DNA of 64,000 bases. It comes from Chitinophaga rupis. Its GTDB lineage: Bacteria; Bacteroidota; Bacteroidia; Chitinophagales; Chitinophagaceae. The notes under the pieces are model-generated. The model made no database searches. It was not told the origin of the DNA and saw only the letters and a list, made by a program, of their open reading frames with translations. The stretch is taken from assembly GCF_900109685.1 (NCBI RefSeq), contig NZ_FOBB01000008.1, forward strand, positions 248,001 through 312,000, read 5' to 3'. Positions 52,514 through 62,547 of the stretch are shown here, one piece after another (the first letter of the stretch is position 1; each line of letters begins with the position of its first letter). The position numbers and the translations under genes are program-made.

Positions 52514-53583
52514 CAGCTGCGCTGGAAGACCCGGCGTGTGTGCAGCTGCTGAACGATGCGATCTACGATGAGCTGGTGGCGCGGGCCTATGAAGGAACGC
52601 CGGATGAAGGCATCAGGCAATTGATCCAACAGCGGCTCGACAAGGAAATGGCGCCTGTTTATACCCTCCGGCCCCGGAGATGGTACCAATGGGCGGCAGC
52701 TGCCGCAATACTTGTGCTGGTGGCCGCAACCTATTTATGGCTGCAGCAGCCGGCCAAACCTCCGGTGGCGCAACAGCTTATCACCAATGCGATGCCCGGC
52801 AGTAACAAGGCGATTCTGACCTTGGCAGATGGTTCCAAAATAACTTTGGACAGCACCGGCAGCCAGGTGATCCGGCAGGGCGCAACAGCCATCCGTCAAC
52901 AGGGGGGCCAGCTAAAGTATGATGCGCAGAGCACAGCAGCTACTGTGCAGTATAATATATTAAACACTCCAAGAGGCGGCCAGTTCCGGATCACACTCCC
53001 GGATGGTACGCAGGTGTGGTTAAACGCGGCATCCACGCTACGTTATCCAACCGCTTTTACGGGTCCGGAAAGGCTTGTGGAGATTGCCGGGGAAGCTTAT
53101 TTTGAAGTAGCAGCCAATGCAGCACAGCCGTTCAGGGTAAAGGCCAGGGATGCTGAGGTGGAAGTGCTGGGAACAAGCTTTAATGTGAAGGCCTATGCCG
53201 ATGAACCAACTATACAAACCACTTTGCTCAACGGCTCCGTTAAACTCTCTGCCAACAAAAACCACGTATTGCTTAAACCGGGACAGCAGGCAATTTTAGG
53301 AGGTAACAAAGAGTTCAACATTAACCAGGTAGATCCAAACGATGCCATTGCCTGGAAGAACGGCTATTTCCTCTTTAAAAATGAGGGCATCGAAAGCGTT
53401 ATGAGAACTATTGCACGCTGGTATGATATAGATGTCAGCTATCAGGGCGATGTGCTGAAGCAGCGCCTGGGGGGAACAGTATCCCGTTATGAAAAACTGG
53501 AGGATCTGTTAAAGACAATTGAATTAACCAAAAGCTTAAAATTTAAAATTGATGGAAGGAGGGTAACCATTATGCCAAATTAA
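52435..53583 (+). CDS. FecR-family anti-sigma factor (DUF4974 C-terminus)
   Basis: 382 residues with the same layout as the FecR at 25.7 kb: N-terminal anti-sigma part (M-H-T-D-E-F-K-E-L-L-E-K-Y-L), membrane segment about 83-102 (W-Y-Q-W-A-A-A-A-A-I-L-V-L-V-A-A), FecR domain (about 125-275; T-L-A-D-G-S-K-I-T-L-D-S-T-G-S) and DUF4974 (about 310-382). It should inhibit the sigma factor encoded just before and sense the STN domain of the SusC encoded next. Confidence 0.94.
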   Translation: MHTDEFKELLEKYLDDRITPDEHRRLTAALEDPACVQLLNDAIYDELVARAYEGTPDEGIRQLIQQRLDKEMAPVYTLRPRRWYQWAAAAAILVLVAATYLWLQQPAKPPVAQQLITNAMPGSNKAILTLADGSKITLDSTGSQVIRQGATAIRQQGGQLKYDAQSTAATVQYNILNTPRGGQFRITLPDGTQVWLNAASTLRYPTAFTGPERLVEIAGEAYFEVAANAAQPFRVKARDAEVEVLGTSFNVKAYADEPTIQTTLLNGSVKLSANKNHVLLKPGQQAILGGNKEFNINQVDPNDAIAWKNGYFLFKNEGIESVMRTIARWYDIDVSYQGDVLKQRLGGTVSRYEKLEDLLKTIELTKSLKFKIDGRRVTIMPN

Positions 53584-53679
53584 CTCGCCAATTAGTAATT
53601 AAACCTAACATTTTATTTGTGAATTTCTAATGCATAGCTGTGCAGGAGGGGATCCTGTGCGCTTTAAATATTCCTGGTT

Positions 53680-56600
53680 ATGAAACTTACGATCATTCTA
53701 TTGCTTGCAACAGTTTTGCAGGCAAGAGCGGCAACGTACGCTCAATCCATTAATCTGAACGTTAAAAACGCATCCCTCGAAGAAATATTTACCCAGATAA
53801 GACTCCAAACCGGCTATAACTTTTTATATAATCCCAGTGCGCTGGAAGATACAAAGAAAGTTTCAATAACTACCACCAATGCATCGTTAAAAGCAGTGCT
53901 GGATCAGTGCTTCAAAGACCAGCCTGTAGTATATGTGATTACGCAGAATAATGTGGTCATCAGCCGCAGAACATCGGAACGGGAAACACCGGCCGTTCCC
54001 AGGGCCATCACAGTAACCGGTCAGGTAAACGACAATAAAGGCCAGCCTGTTCCCGGCGCATCGGTAACCGTTAAAGGCGCCACTACCGGCGCCATTACAG
54101 ATGCGAATGGCAGGTATAGTATTTCAGTGCCCGATAGATCCGCTATCCTGGTCTTCCGCTCCCTTGGCTTTACCAGCCAGGAAGTAGTGGTAAATGATCA
54201 AACAGTGATCAATGTAACCTTAGCTGAAAAGCGCTCGGCGTTAAGTGAGGTGATCATGGTGGGTTATGGCTCACAAAAGAAAGCGGATGTAACCGGCTCC
54301 ATTGCATCAATAAATGAAGATGCTATCAAAAGCGTACCGGCAAGTAACCTGGTAAGCGCGTTGCAAAGCCAGGCGCCGGGCATTGATATACAAAAAGCCG
54401 GCGGCAACAGCCATCCGGGCGCCACGCCATCTATCTCTATCCGGGGGCAGCGTTCTTTGGGTGCAGCCAACGATGTGCTGTATGTTGTAGATGGTATACC
54501 ATACAACGGCAATTACATTAATGACCTTAACCAGGATGATGTAGTGGCGGTACAAATATTAAAAGATGCATCCGCAACTGCTATTTATGGTTCAAGGGGC
54601 GCAAACGGCGTAATACTTATTACTACTAAGCGGGGCAAAACAGGCGCACCTGTAGTCACTTACAGCAGCTATGCCGGCGTGGTAAGCCCGCTTGGCCACT
54701 ATGATGTGATGGATACCCAGGCTTACGAAACCTACAAAAAGTGGGGAAACTACAACGCAAACAATCCGAACGTTATTGGCGCGCCTAATCCGTATAATGG
54801 AATAGATGATCCCAAGTTCTATACAGATGGTATCACTTTCCTGCCAGCTGAATTAGCTGGTATAAAGAACGGCACGGCTACCGACTGGCAAAAGCTGATC
54901 TTTAAGAACGGCTTTAAAACCAATCATCAGCTGGGTGTTTCCGGTGGTACAGAGTCAACAAAATATGCGGTTTCCGCTGGTTATTATAATGAAACCGGCG
55001 TGTTTCCCGGCCAGTCATTCCGGCGTTATACCGTTAAAGTAAGTATTGACCAGCAGCTGGGCAAGATCTTCAGGATCGGCGTAAGCTCGCTGAATACCGT
55101 AAGTAAGATCAATGGGGAAAGCATTAACCCGGTGGCCCAGGCGCTTACATCCAGCCCGCTTACGGTGCCTTATGATGACAAAGGCAATCTAATACCATTC
55201 CCAGGCGGTGGCTCTTTAACCTATAATCCCCTGGCCAACCTGGTGCGGGGTGCGGTTGTTCAAAACCGGTCGAGGTATAACACCTTTACAACAATCTACG
55301 CGGAGGCACAGATCACGCCGCACCTTAAATACCGGTTTAACGGGGGCATAGAAATTACGCCGGAAACCTACGGCGAGTTTTATGGCAGCGCCACCTATCA
55401 GAACCTGAGCGGCCCTTCCACTGCCAGGAACACGAACTATGACTATCACGACTATACGCTGGAAAATCTGCTGGTGTATGAAAACACCTTTGCCAAAGAT
55501 CATCACCTAACAGCTACCGGTTTGTTTAGCTTCCAGGATGACTATAAAGCCTCTACTAGCTTTAGCTACAACAATATTTTGGCAGATTATATTCAATATT
55601 TTAACCCGGCATTAGGCGCCAATCTCAACGGCTCAGGCAGTTACTCGAAGTTTAACATCGTTTCATTCATGGGGCGTATTAACTATGACTATATGAGCAA
55701 ATACCTGTTAACGCTTACCATGAGATCTGACGGCTCCTCTACGCTGGCGCCGGGGAACAAATATCATCTCTTCCCATCTGCAGCCGTTGGCTGGAATATC
55801 ACCCAGGAAGATTTCATGAAAAACATCCGGGTGATATCAGGCCTGAAATTGCGCGCCGGTTATGGCTCGGTAGGAAATGCCGCTGTAAGCCCCTACCAAA
55901 CACTTGGCGGGCTGGCATCCATCAATTACAATTATGGCTCAACAAACGTTACCGGCACTTATCCCAATAATGTTCCCAATCCAAAACTGGGCTGGGAGTA
56001 TACTGCAACGTTGAACTTTGGCCTGGACTTCAGCTTGTTCAACGACCGCATTAACGGTTCTGTTGATGCTTATCAGCAGCGCACCAGCAATCTTATACTC
56101 CCGCAAAACCTGCCTATTACAACCGGTTATACCTCACAGTTCCTTGCCAACGTGGGTAAAACAGAAAATAAAGGTTTGGAGATCAATATCGCCTCAACAA
56201 ATATCAGGGCTGTTAACCGCAAAGATTTTGGCTGGACAACCAATTTTAACATCACCTTTAACCGCAATAAAATTACTGCGCTGCAAAATGGCGTAACGCA
56301 GGACATTGGCAATAACCGCTTTGTTGGGGCGCCTATTAATGCGCTGTATAACTATGTAAGATTAGGCATCTGGCAAAATACCCCAGCCGATTCTGCCCTG
56401 GCCCGTAAGCTGGGCCTGACGATGGTTGGATCAGGTTCTGTGATCGGTACCATAAAGGTAGCCGACCTGAATGGCGATGGGGTGATCAACTCAAACGACC
56501 GCACCATTGTAGGCTCACGTCAGCCAAAGTTTTATGGTGGTTTTACCAACCGCTTTAGCTATCGTGGACTTGACCTTACGGTGGTGGCTACTTACCGCGT

Positions 56601-57012
56601 AGGAGGTACGCAGATCGCCTACTGGCTGCAACCCGGCAGCAATGTAAATGCGCTGAACGGGAAAATGAATAACCTGGATATTAATTACTGGACGCCCTTT
56701 AACCATGAGAACACTTACCCTAAGCCTAACTTTAACGTAGGCACGCCCACCTATGGTGATCTGCTGGGCTATTATGATGCTTCTTACCTTAAAATAAGAA
56801 CTATCAACCTGGGCTATACGCTGCCGCCTTATCTGATCAGCAAAATGCACTTACAGTCCCTCCGGGTTTATAGCAGCTTCAATGATGCCATCATTTTATT
56901 CTCACCATTGCATAACCGGTTCCATGGTATAGATCCCGAGTCGGCAGGTACCTTGGGCGTAGATACGCCACCGAATAAATCGATACTGTTTGGTTTAAAT
57001 GTTACATTTTAA
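53680..57012 (+). CDS. SusC/RagA TonB-dependent transporter with STN signalling domain
   Basis: 1,110 residues. Signal peptide, STN domain (about 23-90; F-T-Q-I-R-L-Q-T-G-Y-N-F-L-Y), CarboxypepD_reg-like domain (about 108-190; V-T-G-Q-V-N-D-N-K-G-Q-P-V-P-G-A-S-V), plug (V-I-M-V-G-Y-G-S-Q-K-K, S-I-R-G-Q-R-S-L-G-A) and barrel ending in N-V-T-F. It works with the sigma/FecR pair upstream and the SusD protein 11 bp downstream. The GH130 enzyme encoded next suggests a mannose-containing substrate. Confidence 0.95.
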   Translation: MKLTIILLLATVLQARAATYAQSINLNVKNASLEEIFTQIRLQTGYNFLYNPSALEDTKKVSITTTNASLKAVLDQCFKDQPVVYVITQNNVVISRRTSERETPAVPRAITVTGQVNDNKGQPVPGASVTVKGATTGAITDANGRYSISVPDRSAILVFRSLGFTSQEVVVNDQTVINVTLAEKRSALSEVIMVGYGSQKKADVTGSIASINEDAIKSVPASNLVSALQSQAPGIDIQKAGGNSHPGATPSISIRGQRSLGAANDVLYVVDGIPYNGNYINDLNQDDVVAVQILKDASATAIYGSRGANGVILITTKRGKTGAPVVTYSSYAGVVSPLGHYDVMDTQAYETYKKWGNYNANNPNVIGAPNPYNGIDDPKFYTDGITFLPAELAGIKNGTATDWQKLIFKNGFKTNHQLGVSGGTESTKYAVSAGYYNETGVFPGQSFRRYTVKVSIDQQLGKIFRIGVSSLNTVSKINGESINPVAQALTSSPLTVPYDDKGNLIPFPGGGSLTYNPLANLVRGAVVQNRSRYNTFTTIYAEAQITPHLKYRFNGGIEITPETYGEFYGSATYQNLSGPSTARNTNYDYHDYTLENLLVYENTFAKDHHLTATGLFSFQDDYKASTSFSYNNILADYIQYFNPALGANLNGSGSYSKFNIVSFMGRINYDYMSKYLLTLTMRSDGSSTLAPGNKYHLFPSAAVGWNITQEDFMKNIRVISGLKLRAGYGSVGNAAVSPYQTLGGLASINYNYGSTNVTGTYPNNVPNPKLGWEYTATLNFGLDFSLFNDRINGSVDAYQQRTSNLILPQNLPITTGYTSQFLANVGKTENKGLEINIASTNIRAVNRKDFGWTTNFNITFNRNKITALQNGVTQDIGNNRFVGAPINALYNYVRLGIWQNTPADSALARKLGLTMVGSGSVIGTIKVADLNGDGVINSNDRTIVGSRQPKFYGGFTNRFSYRGLDLTVVATYRVGGTQIAYWLQPGSNVNALNGKMNNLDINYWTPFNHENTYPKPNFNVGTPTYGDLLGYYDASYLKIRTINLGYTLPPYLISKMHLQSLRVYSSFNDAIILFSPLHNRFHGIDPESAGTLGVDTPPNKSILFGLNVTF

Positions 57013-57023
57013 TTTCTATTACC

Positions 57024-58673
57024 ATGAGAGTTAGCATATATAGATCTATTCCACTGGCAGCGATCACTTTTTTAAGTTTGAGCTGTAACAAGCAATTAAT
57101 AGAAGAACCACATTCGGGGCTAACCCCACAGTATTTTAATACAGCGCAGGGCTTTCAGTCCGGGCTGGATGCTGCCTATGCCGGTAACCGGAGTATATGG
57201 GGTACCGAGAATTTCATGACCATGACCGTGCCCGGCACCGATGAGTTCAAATCCGGCGGCGGCGGTAACAATGATTTTAATATTTATTCAAGCAGCTTTG
57301 ATGCCAGCAGCGGCTGGGTATCGGGCATCTGGAATGCCTGTTACACCTACATAAATGATTGTAATGGTATCATTGACAATGGCCCCACCGTCACCGGTCT
57401 TGATGCTGCCACTGTGAAGCAAAAAGTTGCCGAAGCTAAATTTTTACGTGCGAACTATTACTTTATACTGGTCCGTTTCTGGGGGCCTGTTACGCTGAAC
57501 ACCCATTTTATTACAGCACCCAGTACAAGCGCCACCAGGGCGCCCATTAGCGATGTTTACAACTTCATTATCCAGGACTTAAAAGATGCTATTGCCGGAT
57601 TACCACCAAGCCCGGTGCAAAATGGCGTATTGCCCGGTAAGGCTACCGGCGCCGCCGCATCGCACCTGCTGGCAAAAGTATACCTGACCCGGGCATACTC
57701 TTTAGCGAAACAACCGGATGATTTTCAGAATGCCTATACCACTGCAAAGGGCCTGATCGATAATAGCGCCGGCTTAGGACTTGCGCTGCTGCCGGATTTT
57801 GCATCGGTGTATGCGGAAGGTAATGAGGCAAGCAAAGAGGTGCTGTGGAGTGTACAACATACTCCCAACCTTACTTATAACAATAATAGCAACGAATTAA
57901 ATTTTCACTATGTAATGGGTTATGAAAATTTTCCGGGCCTGGTTCGCTCTATGGCTTATGGCCGCCCGTTTGCGCGCGTTGAGCTAACCCGCTGGATGAG
58001 CGACACCTGTTTTGCCGATAAAACAAACGACACCCGGTATTACAAAACATTTCAGTCGGTCTGGTTATCCAACTCTGCCGACAAAATTCCCAAGGTGAAT
58101 GGCGTTCCCAAATATGCATTGGGTGATACGGCTATTTATATGCCCGGGGTTGATGTTAGTGATGCTGATATTGCCTCAATACGCTACCTGCTGGTGCCGC
58201 CGCGGAATTATACCCTGCAGTTATATCCAACCATGCTTAAATACCAGGATTCTAAAAGGGCGAGTATTAATGACCCATCGGTAAGGCCGGTTATTGTTTA
58301 TCGTCTGGCCGAAACCTATCTGTTAGCAGCAGAAGCGGCTTTCAATATGAACGATAATGCCAGTGCCGCTAAATATATTAACGTTGTACGCGGGCGGGCA
58401 GCCTATCCAACCGGAAACGCCGCCACTATGTCTGTTGAACCAGCTGAGGTTACGCTGGACTATATCCTGGACGAGCGGGCACGCGAGTTAGCCGGCGAAC
58501 AAACCCGTTGGCTCGACCTGGTAAGAACAAATAAGCTGATAGAACGTGTTAAATTACATAATTCGGATGCGGGAGTGAATATTAAAGACAAGCATGTGCT
58601 GAGACCCATTCCTCAAAGCCAGATAGACAGGACCATTACCGGCGACAAGTATCCGCAAAATCCTGGTTATTGA
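57024..58673 (+). CDS. SusD/RagB family outer-membrane lipoprotein
   Basis: 549 residues with a lipoprotein signal (F-L-S-L-S-C, Cys20, then N-K-Q-L-I-E-E-P). The TPR-rich body has A-K-F-L-R-A-N-Y-Y-F and the C-terminal L-D-E-R-A-R-E-L-A-G-E-Q-T-R-W-L-D-L-V-R. Unlike the SusD at 30.4 kb it is intact. It should bind the glycan as lid of the preceding SusC. Confidence 0.95.
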   Translation: MRVSIYRSIPLAAITFLSLSCNKQLIEEPHSGLTPQYFNTAQGFQSGLDAAYAGNRSIWGTENFMTMTVPGTDEFKSGGGGNNDFNIYSSSFDASSGWVSGIWNACYTYINDCNGIIDNGPTVTGLDAATVKQKVAEAKFLRANYYFILVRFWGPVTLNTHFITAPSTSATRAPISDVYNFIIQDLKDAIAGLPPSPVQNGVLPGKATGAAASHLLAKVYLTRAYSLAKQPDDFQNAYTTAKGLIDNSAGLGLALLPDFASVYAEGNEASKEVLWSVQHTPNLTYNNNSNELNFHYVMGYENFPGLVRSMAYGRPFARVELTRWMSDTCFADKTNDTRYYKTFQSVWLSNSADKIPKVNGVPKYALGDTAIYMPGVDVSDADIASIRYLLVPPRNYTLQLYPTMLKYQDSKRASINDPSVRPVIVYRLAETYLLAAEAAFNMNDNASAAKYINVVRGRAAYPTGNAATMSVEPAEVTLDYILDERARELAGEQTRWLDLVRTNKLIERVKLHNSDAGVNIKDKHVLRPIPQSQIDRTITGDKYPQNPGY

Positions 58674-58678
58674 TTAGA

Positions 58679-58714
58679 AATATACGCGGGTCATTTTACA
58701 GATCCGCGTATATT
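58679..58714 (+). other. Hairpin between SusD and GH130
   Basis: aatatacgcgggtc / gatccgcgtatatt pairs 13 of 14 positions around an 8-nt loop. No T-run follows, so mRNA processing or partial attenuation between the abundant SusC/D message and the enzyme gene is more likely than full termination. Confidence 0.6.
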
Positions 58715-58750
58715 GGTTGCATTTAGTTCAAAAGACATTAAGACTACATT

Positions 58751-59908
58751 ATGATCAAACCATCCTCCAGCAGCGTTCTTCTGCTGTTACTTTTCATCAC
58801 TCAAATAACCTTCGCGCAGTCTGCCAACACGCTGCCGGATTGGGCTTTGGGCGGGTTTTTAAGACCGGCGGGGCAGAATCCCATCATTTTGCCGGATACT
58901 ACTGCCACGTTCACCGATCCAATGAGTAAGTCAAAAATAAAGTGGGAGATCAATGATACTTTTAATCCCGCGGCAGCGGTTAAAGATGGTAAAATAGTGG
59001 TTATCTACCGGTCTGAAGATAACAGCGGCGTAAAGATCGGTACCCGTACCTCGCGCCTTGGCTATGCCGAAGGCAGGGATGGCCTGCATTTTAAACGAAA
59101 AAGCGAGCCCGTTCTTTTTCCGGCAGATGATGATCAAAAAGCATTTGAATGGCCCGGTGGTTGCGAAGATCCGCGGATAGCAATGACTGAAGATGGTACT
59201 TATGTAATGCTGTATACGCAATGGAACCGTAAGGTGCCGCGCCTGGCAGCAGCTACATCAAAAGATCTGGTTCATTGGACAAAGCACGGGCCTATTTTTC
59301 AGGACGTATATAATGGCAGGTTTTTCAACATCGCAACTAAATCGGCATCCATCCTCACCCGGGTTAAGGGCGATAAGCAGGTTATAGCCAAAGTAAACGG
59401 TCAGTATTTCATGTATTGGGGCGAACGGCATGTGTATGCTGCCACCTCAGCTAACCTTACGGATTGGCGCCCTTTAGTGGATGAAAAAGGTGAATTACTG
59501 ATCCTGGCATCTCCCCGGAAAAACTATTTCGATAGCGACATGACGGAATGCGGCCCGCCTGCTTTGTTAACAGATAAAGGCATCATCCTGTTATACAATG
59601 GCCGGAACAGTACTTCCAATGGCGACAAACGTTTTGCCGGGGGAACCTACAGTGCAGGTCAGATGCTCTTCGACAAGACGGAACCAACCAAATTGATTGC
59701 GCGGCTTGATGTGCCGTTTTTCAGGCCCCGCGAGGCTTTCGAAAAACGGGGTCAGTATGCAAGCGGAACTGTATTTATTGAGGGCATGGCATGGTTTAAA
59801 CATAAATGGTACCTCTATTACGGCTGCGCGGATTCCAGGGTAGGAGTAGCCATTTATGACCCGCAGCACCCGGCAGATCCGGATCCGGTGGAGGACATTG
59901 CCCGATAG
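58751..59908 (+). CDS. Exported GH130-family glycosidase
   Basis: 385 residues with a signal peptide (L-L-L-L-L-F-I-T-Q-I-T-F-A-Q). Five-bladed propeller motifs of GH130: N-P-A-A-A-V-K-D-G, T-S-R-L-G-Y-A-E-G-R-D-G-L-H-F, G-G-C-E-D-P-R-I, T-E-C-G-P-P-A-L and Y-L-Y-Y-G-C-A-D. Cytosolic GH130 enzymes are mannoside phosphorylases, but exported ones, which lack a phosphate supply, are known beta-mannosidase hydrolases. The signal peptide therefore favours hydrolysis of beta-mannosides. Exact linkage is not readable. Confidence 0.88.
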   Translation: MIKPSSSSVLLLLLFITQITFAQSANTLPDWALGGFLRPAGQNPIILPDTTATFTDPMSKSKIKWEINDTFNPAAAVKDGKIVVIYRSEDNSGVKIGTRTSRLGYAEGRDGLHFKRKSEPVLFPADDDQKAFEWPGGCEDPRIAMTEDGTYVMLYTQWNRKVPRLAAATSKDLVHWTKHGPIFQDVYNGRFFNIATKSASILTRVKGDKQVIAKVNGQYFMYWGERHVYAATSANLTDWRPLVDEKGELLILASPRKNYFDSDMTECGPPALLTDKGIILLYNGRNSTSNGDKRFAGGTYSAGQMLFDKTEPTKLIARLDVPFFRPREAFEKRGQYASGTVFIEGMAWFKHKWYLYYGCADSRVGVAIYDPQHPADPDPVEDIAR

Positions 59909-60018
59909 ATCATCTTGTCACGTTAACATCCCGCCCTGTTAATAGCAACCCCAAATGCTTACCCTAAACCGGCTGGCTAACTTCTTCATAAGCCGTTTTT
60001 TACAGTGCAATAGTAGTT

Positions 60019-60056
60019 GTTCTCATTATGTGTGTATGTATATACATAATGAGAAC
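60019..60056. repeat. Long inverted repeat before the cytochrome/DUF1549 gene
   Basis: gttctcattatgt / acataatgagaac is a perfect 13-bp dyad around a 12-nt spacer. The pairing extends outward with one bulge and one mismatch through aatagtagtt / aaactattatt to about 24 bp per arm. Inside, atgtatatacat is itself a 12-bp palindrome (60036-60047). It is AT-rich and has no T-run, so an operator or cruciform is more likely than a terminator. The rest of 59909-60199 shows no supported gene; one 77-codon frame at 59955 lacks coding character. Confidence 0.75.
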
Positions 60057-60199
60057 AAACTATTATTATGGGATAAAATACTATCAAGGTTATGCCTGAT
60101 TATAGCCGATCTTTACTATAGCAGCCGGATAAATGTTATAGCAATCAATCGCCGGATCATTCGCCTGTACCAAGACTGTTTCAATTAATTGCTGAAAGT

Positions 60200-62518
60200 A
60201 TGTTCCACCGTTATGTCAGACTCGTCATCTGTTCTCTTGCATTTTTGTACGCATGCAATAATAGCGATGCACCCGAAAACCAGCCTGGAAAATTACCGGA
60301 ACTTGTAGACTATAATTTTGATATACGGCCCATTTTATCAGATAAGTGTTTTGCCTGTCATGGCCCTGACGCCAATAAGCGCGAAGCCGGTCTGCGGCTT
60401 GATATTGCAGACAGCGCTTATAAAGCGCTGCGCGAAACACCCGGTGCGCATGCCTTAGTGCCTGGCGATCCTATGGCTTCTGTAGTATACCAGCGTATCA
60501 GCAGTACAGATTCTTCCATGCGTATGCCGCCTCCATCCACCAATATGGCCCTGAGTAGTTATGAAGTAAAGCTGATTGAGAAGTGGATTAAACAGGGTGC
60601 AAAATATAAGCCGCATTGGGCATTTGTAGCGCCGGTGAAACCTGCATTACCCAAAGTAGAAAAAGAGAAATGGGCGCGCAACGAAATAGACTACTTTGTA
60701 TTGGCCCGCATGGAGCAACATGGGCTGGAACCCAATCCCGCAGCAGATCACGAAAGACTGCTGAAACGTCTTTGCCTGGATCTTACCGGCCTGCCACCCT
60801 CACTTGAAAGAATGGAACGTTTTGCCAAAGATACCAGCGATGCGGGTTATGAACGTATGGTAGACGAGCTGCTGGCCGATAGCGCCTATGGCGAGAAAAT
60901 GGCGGTACACTGGATGGATGTAGCCCGGTATGCGGATTCACACGGCTACCAGGACGACAACTACCGCTCCATGTGGCCCTGGCGCGATTGGGTGATCCAT
61001 GCATTCAATGAAAACCTTTCTTACCGGGATTTTATAACCTGGCAGCTGGCAGGAGATATGATCCCCGGCGCCACCCGCGAACAATTGCTGGCCACGGGCT
61101 TTAACCGCAACCATAAGATCACTGAAGAAGGCGGAGTAATAGATGAGGAATACCGGATCGAATATGTGACGGACCGTACCAACACATTCGGCAAAAGCCT
61201 GCTAGGTATCACCATTGAATGCGCACACTGCCACGATCACAAATATGATCCTTTCTCACAAAAAGAATATTATGAGCTCTTTGCCTTCTTTAATAATGTA
61301 AAGGAAACAGGGCTGCAATCTACGGTAGGGGGTCCTGAAACCTATGCCAAAACGCCCTACATGGAGATCACCAAAGAAGATCTCAAAGACGTGCTCAGTT
61401 TCATTAACAAACAGGACACCAATAAGCTGATCGTATCTGTAATGGGTGAAAAGGATACTACGCGAAAAACGTATATTCTTGGCCGTGGTAACTATGATAA
61501 CCCTACACTGGAAGTACAGCCCGAAACACCGCACGCGGTATTGCCCTTTGATGTAAAGCAATACCCGGCTAACCGCCTTGGCCTGGCGGGATGGTTGTTT
61601 GACAAGCGGAACCCGCTCACAGCAAGGGTTTTTGTAAACCAGCAATGGCAGGAAGTATTTGGCAGAGGCATTGTGAAAAGCAGCGGCGACTTCGGGATGC
61701 AGGGAGACCTGCCCAGCAATCCGCAGCTTCTCGACTGGCTGGCGGTTGATTTTATGCAGCACGGATGGAATATTAAACGGCTCATGAAACAAATGGTGAT
61801 GACGGCCACGTACCGGCAGTCGGCTATCATTTCCAAAAACAAGCTGAAAGCAGATCCTGAAAATATTTATCTCTCCCGCGGGCCCCGGTTCCGGCTTACT
61901 GCGGAAGGCGTGCGCGACCTGGTGCTGAAAAGCAGTGGTTTGCTGGTACCTGAAATTGGCGGTCCCAGTGTAAAGCCCTATCAGCCCCAGGGCTTGTGGG
62001 AAATGGCTACCTCCGGCAGAGGCATTCTGGCCAGCTACCGGCAGGATCATGGGAAAAGCCTTTACCGCAGAGGGTTGTACACCTTCATCAAACGCACGGT
62101 GCCGCCACCTTCTATGATGATCTTTGATGCCAGTAACCGCGATCAGTGCGAGGTAAAACGCGCCAGCACCAATACGCCCCTGCAGGCGCTCATTATGCTC
62201 AACGATCCTACTGTGCTGGAAGCCAGCCGGGTACTGGCTTCCCGGTTGTTGCAAAAAGACAATAATACAACCCGGAATATAACGCAGGCCTTCCGTTTGA
62301 TCGTTTGCCGCACACCGCAAAAACAGGAAGTAGACCTGCTGCAGAAATATTATGAGCAGCAGCAGCAATGGTATAAAAAGCAGCCCGGAAATGCGGTGAA
62401 GCTGCTGCAACAGGGTGAGTACCCGATGGCCACAAACCTGGACAATGCCTCATGGGCCGCCATGATGCAGGTGATCACCACTATTTATAACCTGGAAGAA
62501 ACGCTTTCAAAAACATAA
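60200..62518 (+). CDS. Planctomycete-type cytochrome c (PSCyt1)/DUF1549/DUF1553 protein
   Basis: 772 residues with a probable lipoprotein signal (F-L-Y-A-C, Cys19). One heme c motif C-F-A-C-H at 50-54, followed by G-P-D and M-P-P-P as distal-ligand candidates (about 110-115), forms PSCyt1. DUF1549 covers about 150-360 (R-N-E-I-D-Y-F-V-L-A-R, D-L-T-G-L-P-P-S, M-D-V-A-R-Y-A-D-S-H-G-Y) and DUF1553 about 450-700 (L-A-G-W-L-F-D-K-R-N-P-L-T-A-R-V-F-V-N). These domains are best known from Planctomycetes, usually next to DUF1501 genes, as here. Function is unproven; a redox or sulfated-glycan-related role has been proposed from context. Confidence 0.92.
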   Translation: MFHRYVRLVICSLAFLYACNNSDAPENQPGKLPELVDYNFDIRPILSDKCFACHGPDANKREAGLRLDIADSAYKALRETPGAHALVPGDPMASVVYQRISSTDSSMRMPPPSTNMALSSYEVKLIEKWIKQGAKYKPHWAFVAPVKPALPKVEKEKWARNEIDYFVLARMEQHGLEPNPAADHERLLKRLCLDLTGLPPSLERMERFAKDTSDAGYERMVDELLADSAYGEKMAVHWMDVARYADSHGYQDDNYRSMWPWRDWVIHAFNENLSYRDFITWQLAGDMIPGATREQLLATGFNRNHKITEEGGVIDEEYRIEYVTDRTNTFGKSLLGITIECAHCHDHKYDPFSQKEYYELFAFFNNVKETGLQSTVGGPETYAKTPYMEITKEDLKDVLSFINKQDTNKLIVSVMGEKDTTRKTYILGRGNYDNPTLEVQPETPHAVLPFDVKQYPANRLGLAGWLFDKRNPLTARVFVNQQWQEVFGRGIVKSSGDFGMQGDLPSNPQLLDWLAVDFMQHGWNIKRLMKQMVMTATYRQSAIISKNKLKADPENIYLSRGPRFRLTAEGVRDLVLKSSGLLVPEIGGPSVKPYQPQGLWEMATSGRGILASYRQDHGKSLYRRGLYTFIKRTVPPPSMMIFDASNRDQCEVKRASTNTPLQALIMLNDPTVLEASRVLASRLLQKDNNTTRNITQAFRLIVCRTPQKQEVDLLQKYYEQQQQWYKKQPGNAVKLLQQGEYPMATNLDNASWAAMMQVITTIYNLEETLSKT

Positions 62519-62547
62519 CGATCGTAAGTCACGCATAATAAAGGCCG

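Noticed and set aside
59955..60188. 77-codon plus-strand frame in the gap before the cytochrome gene
   Set aside because: It runs through the long inverted repeat, has no domain or ribosome-binding context, and its composition is that of AT-rich spacer.
61256..62410. 384-codon minus-strand open frame opposite the PSCyt1/DUF1553 gene
   Set aside because: Fully antisense to conserved DUF1549/DUF1553 motifs, with no recognisable domain or promoter.
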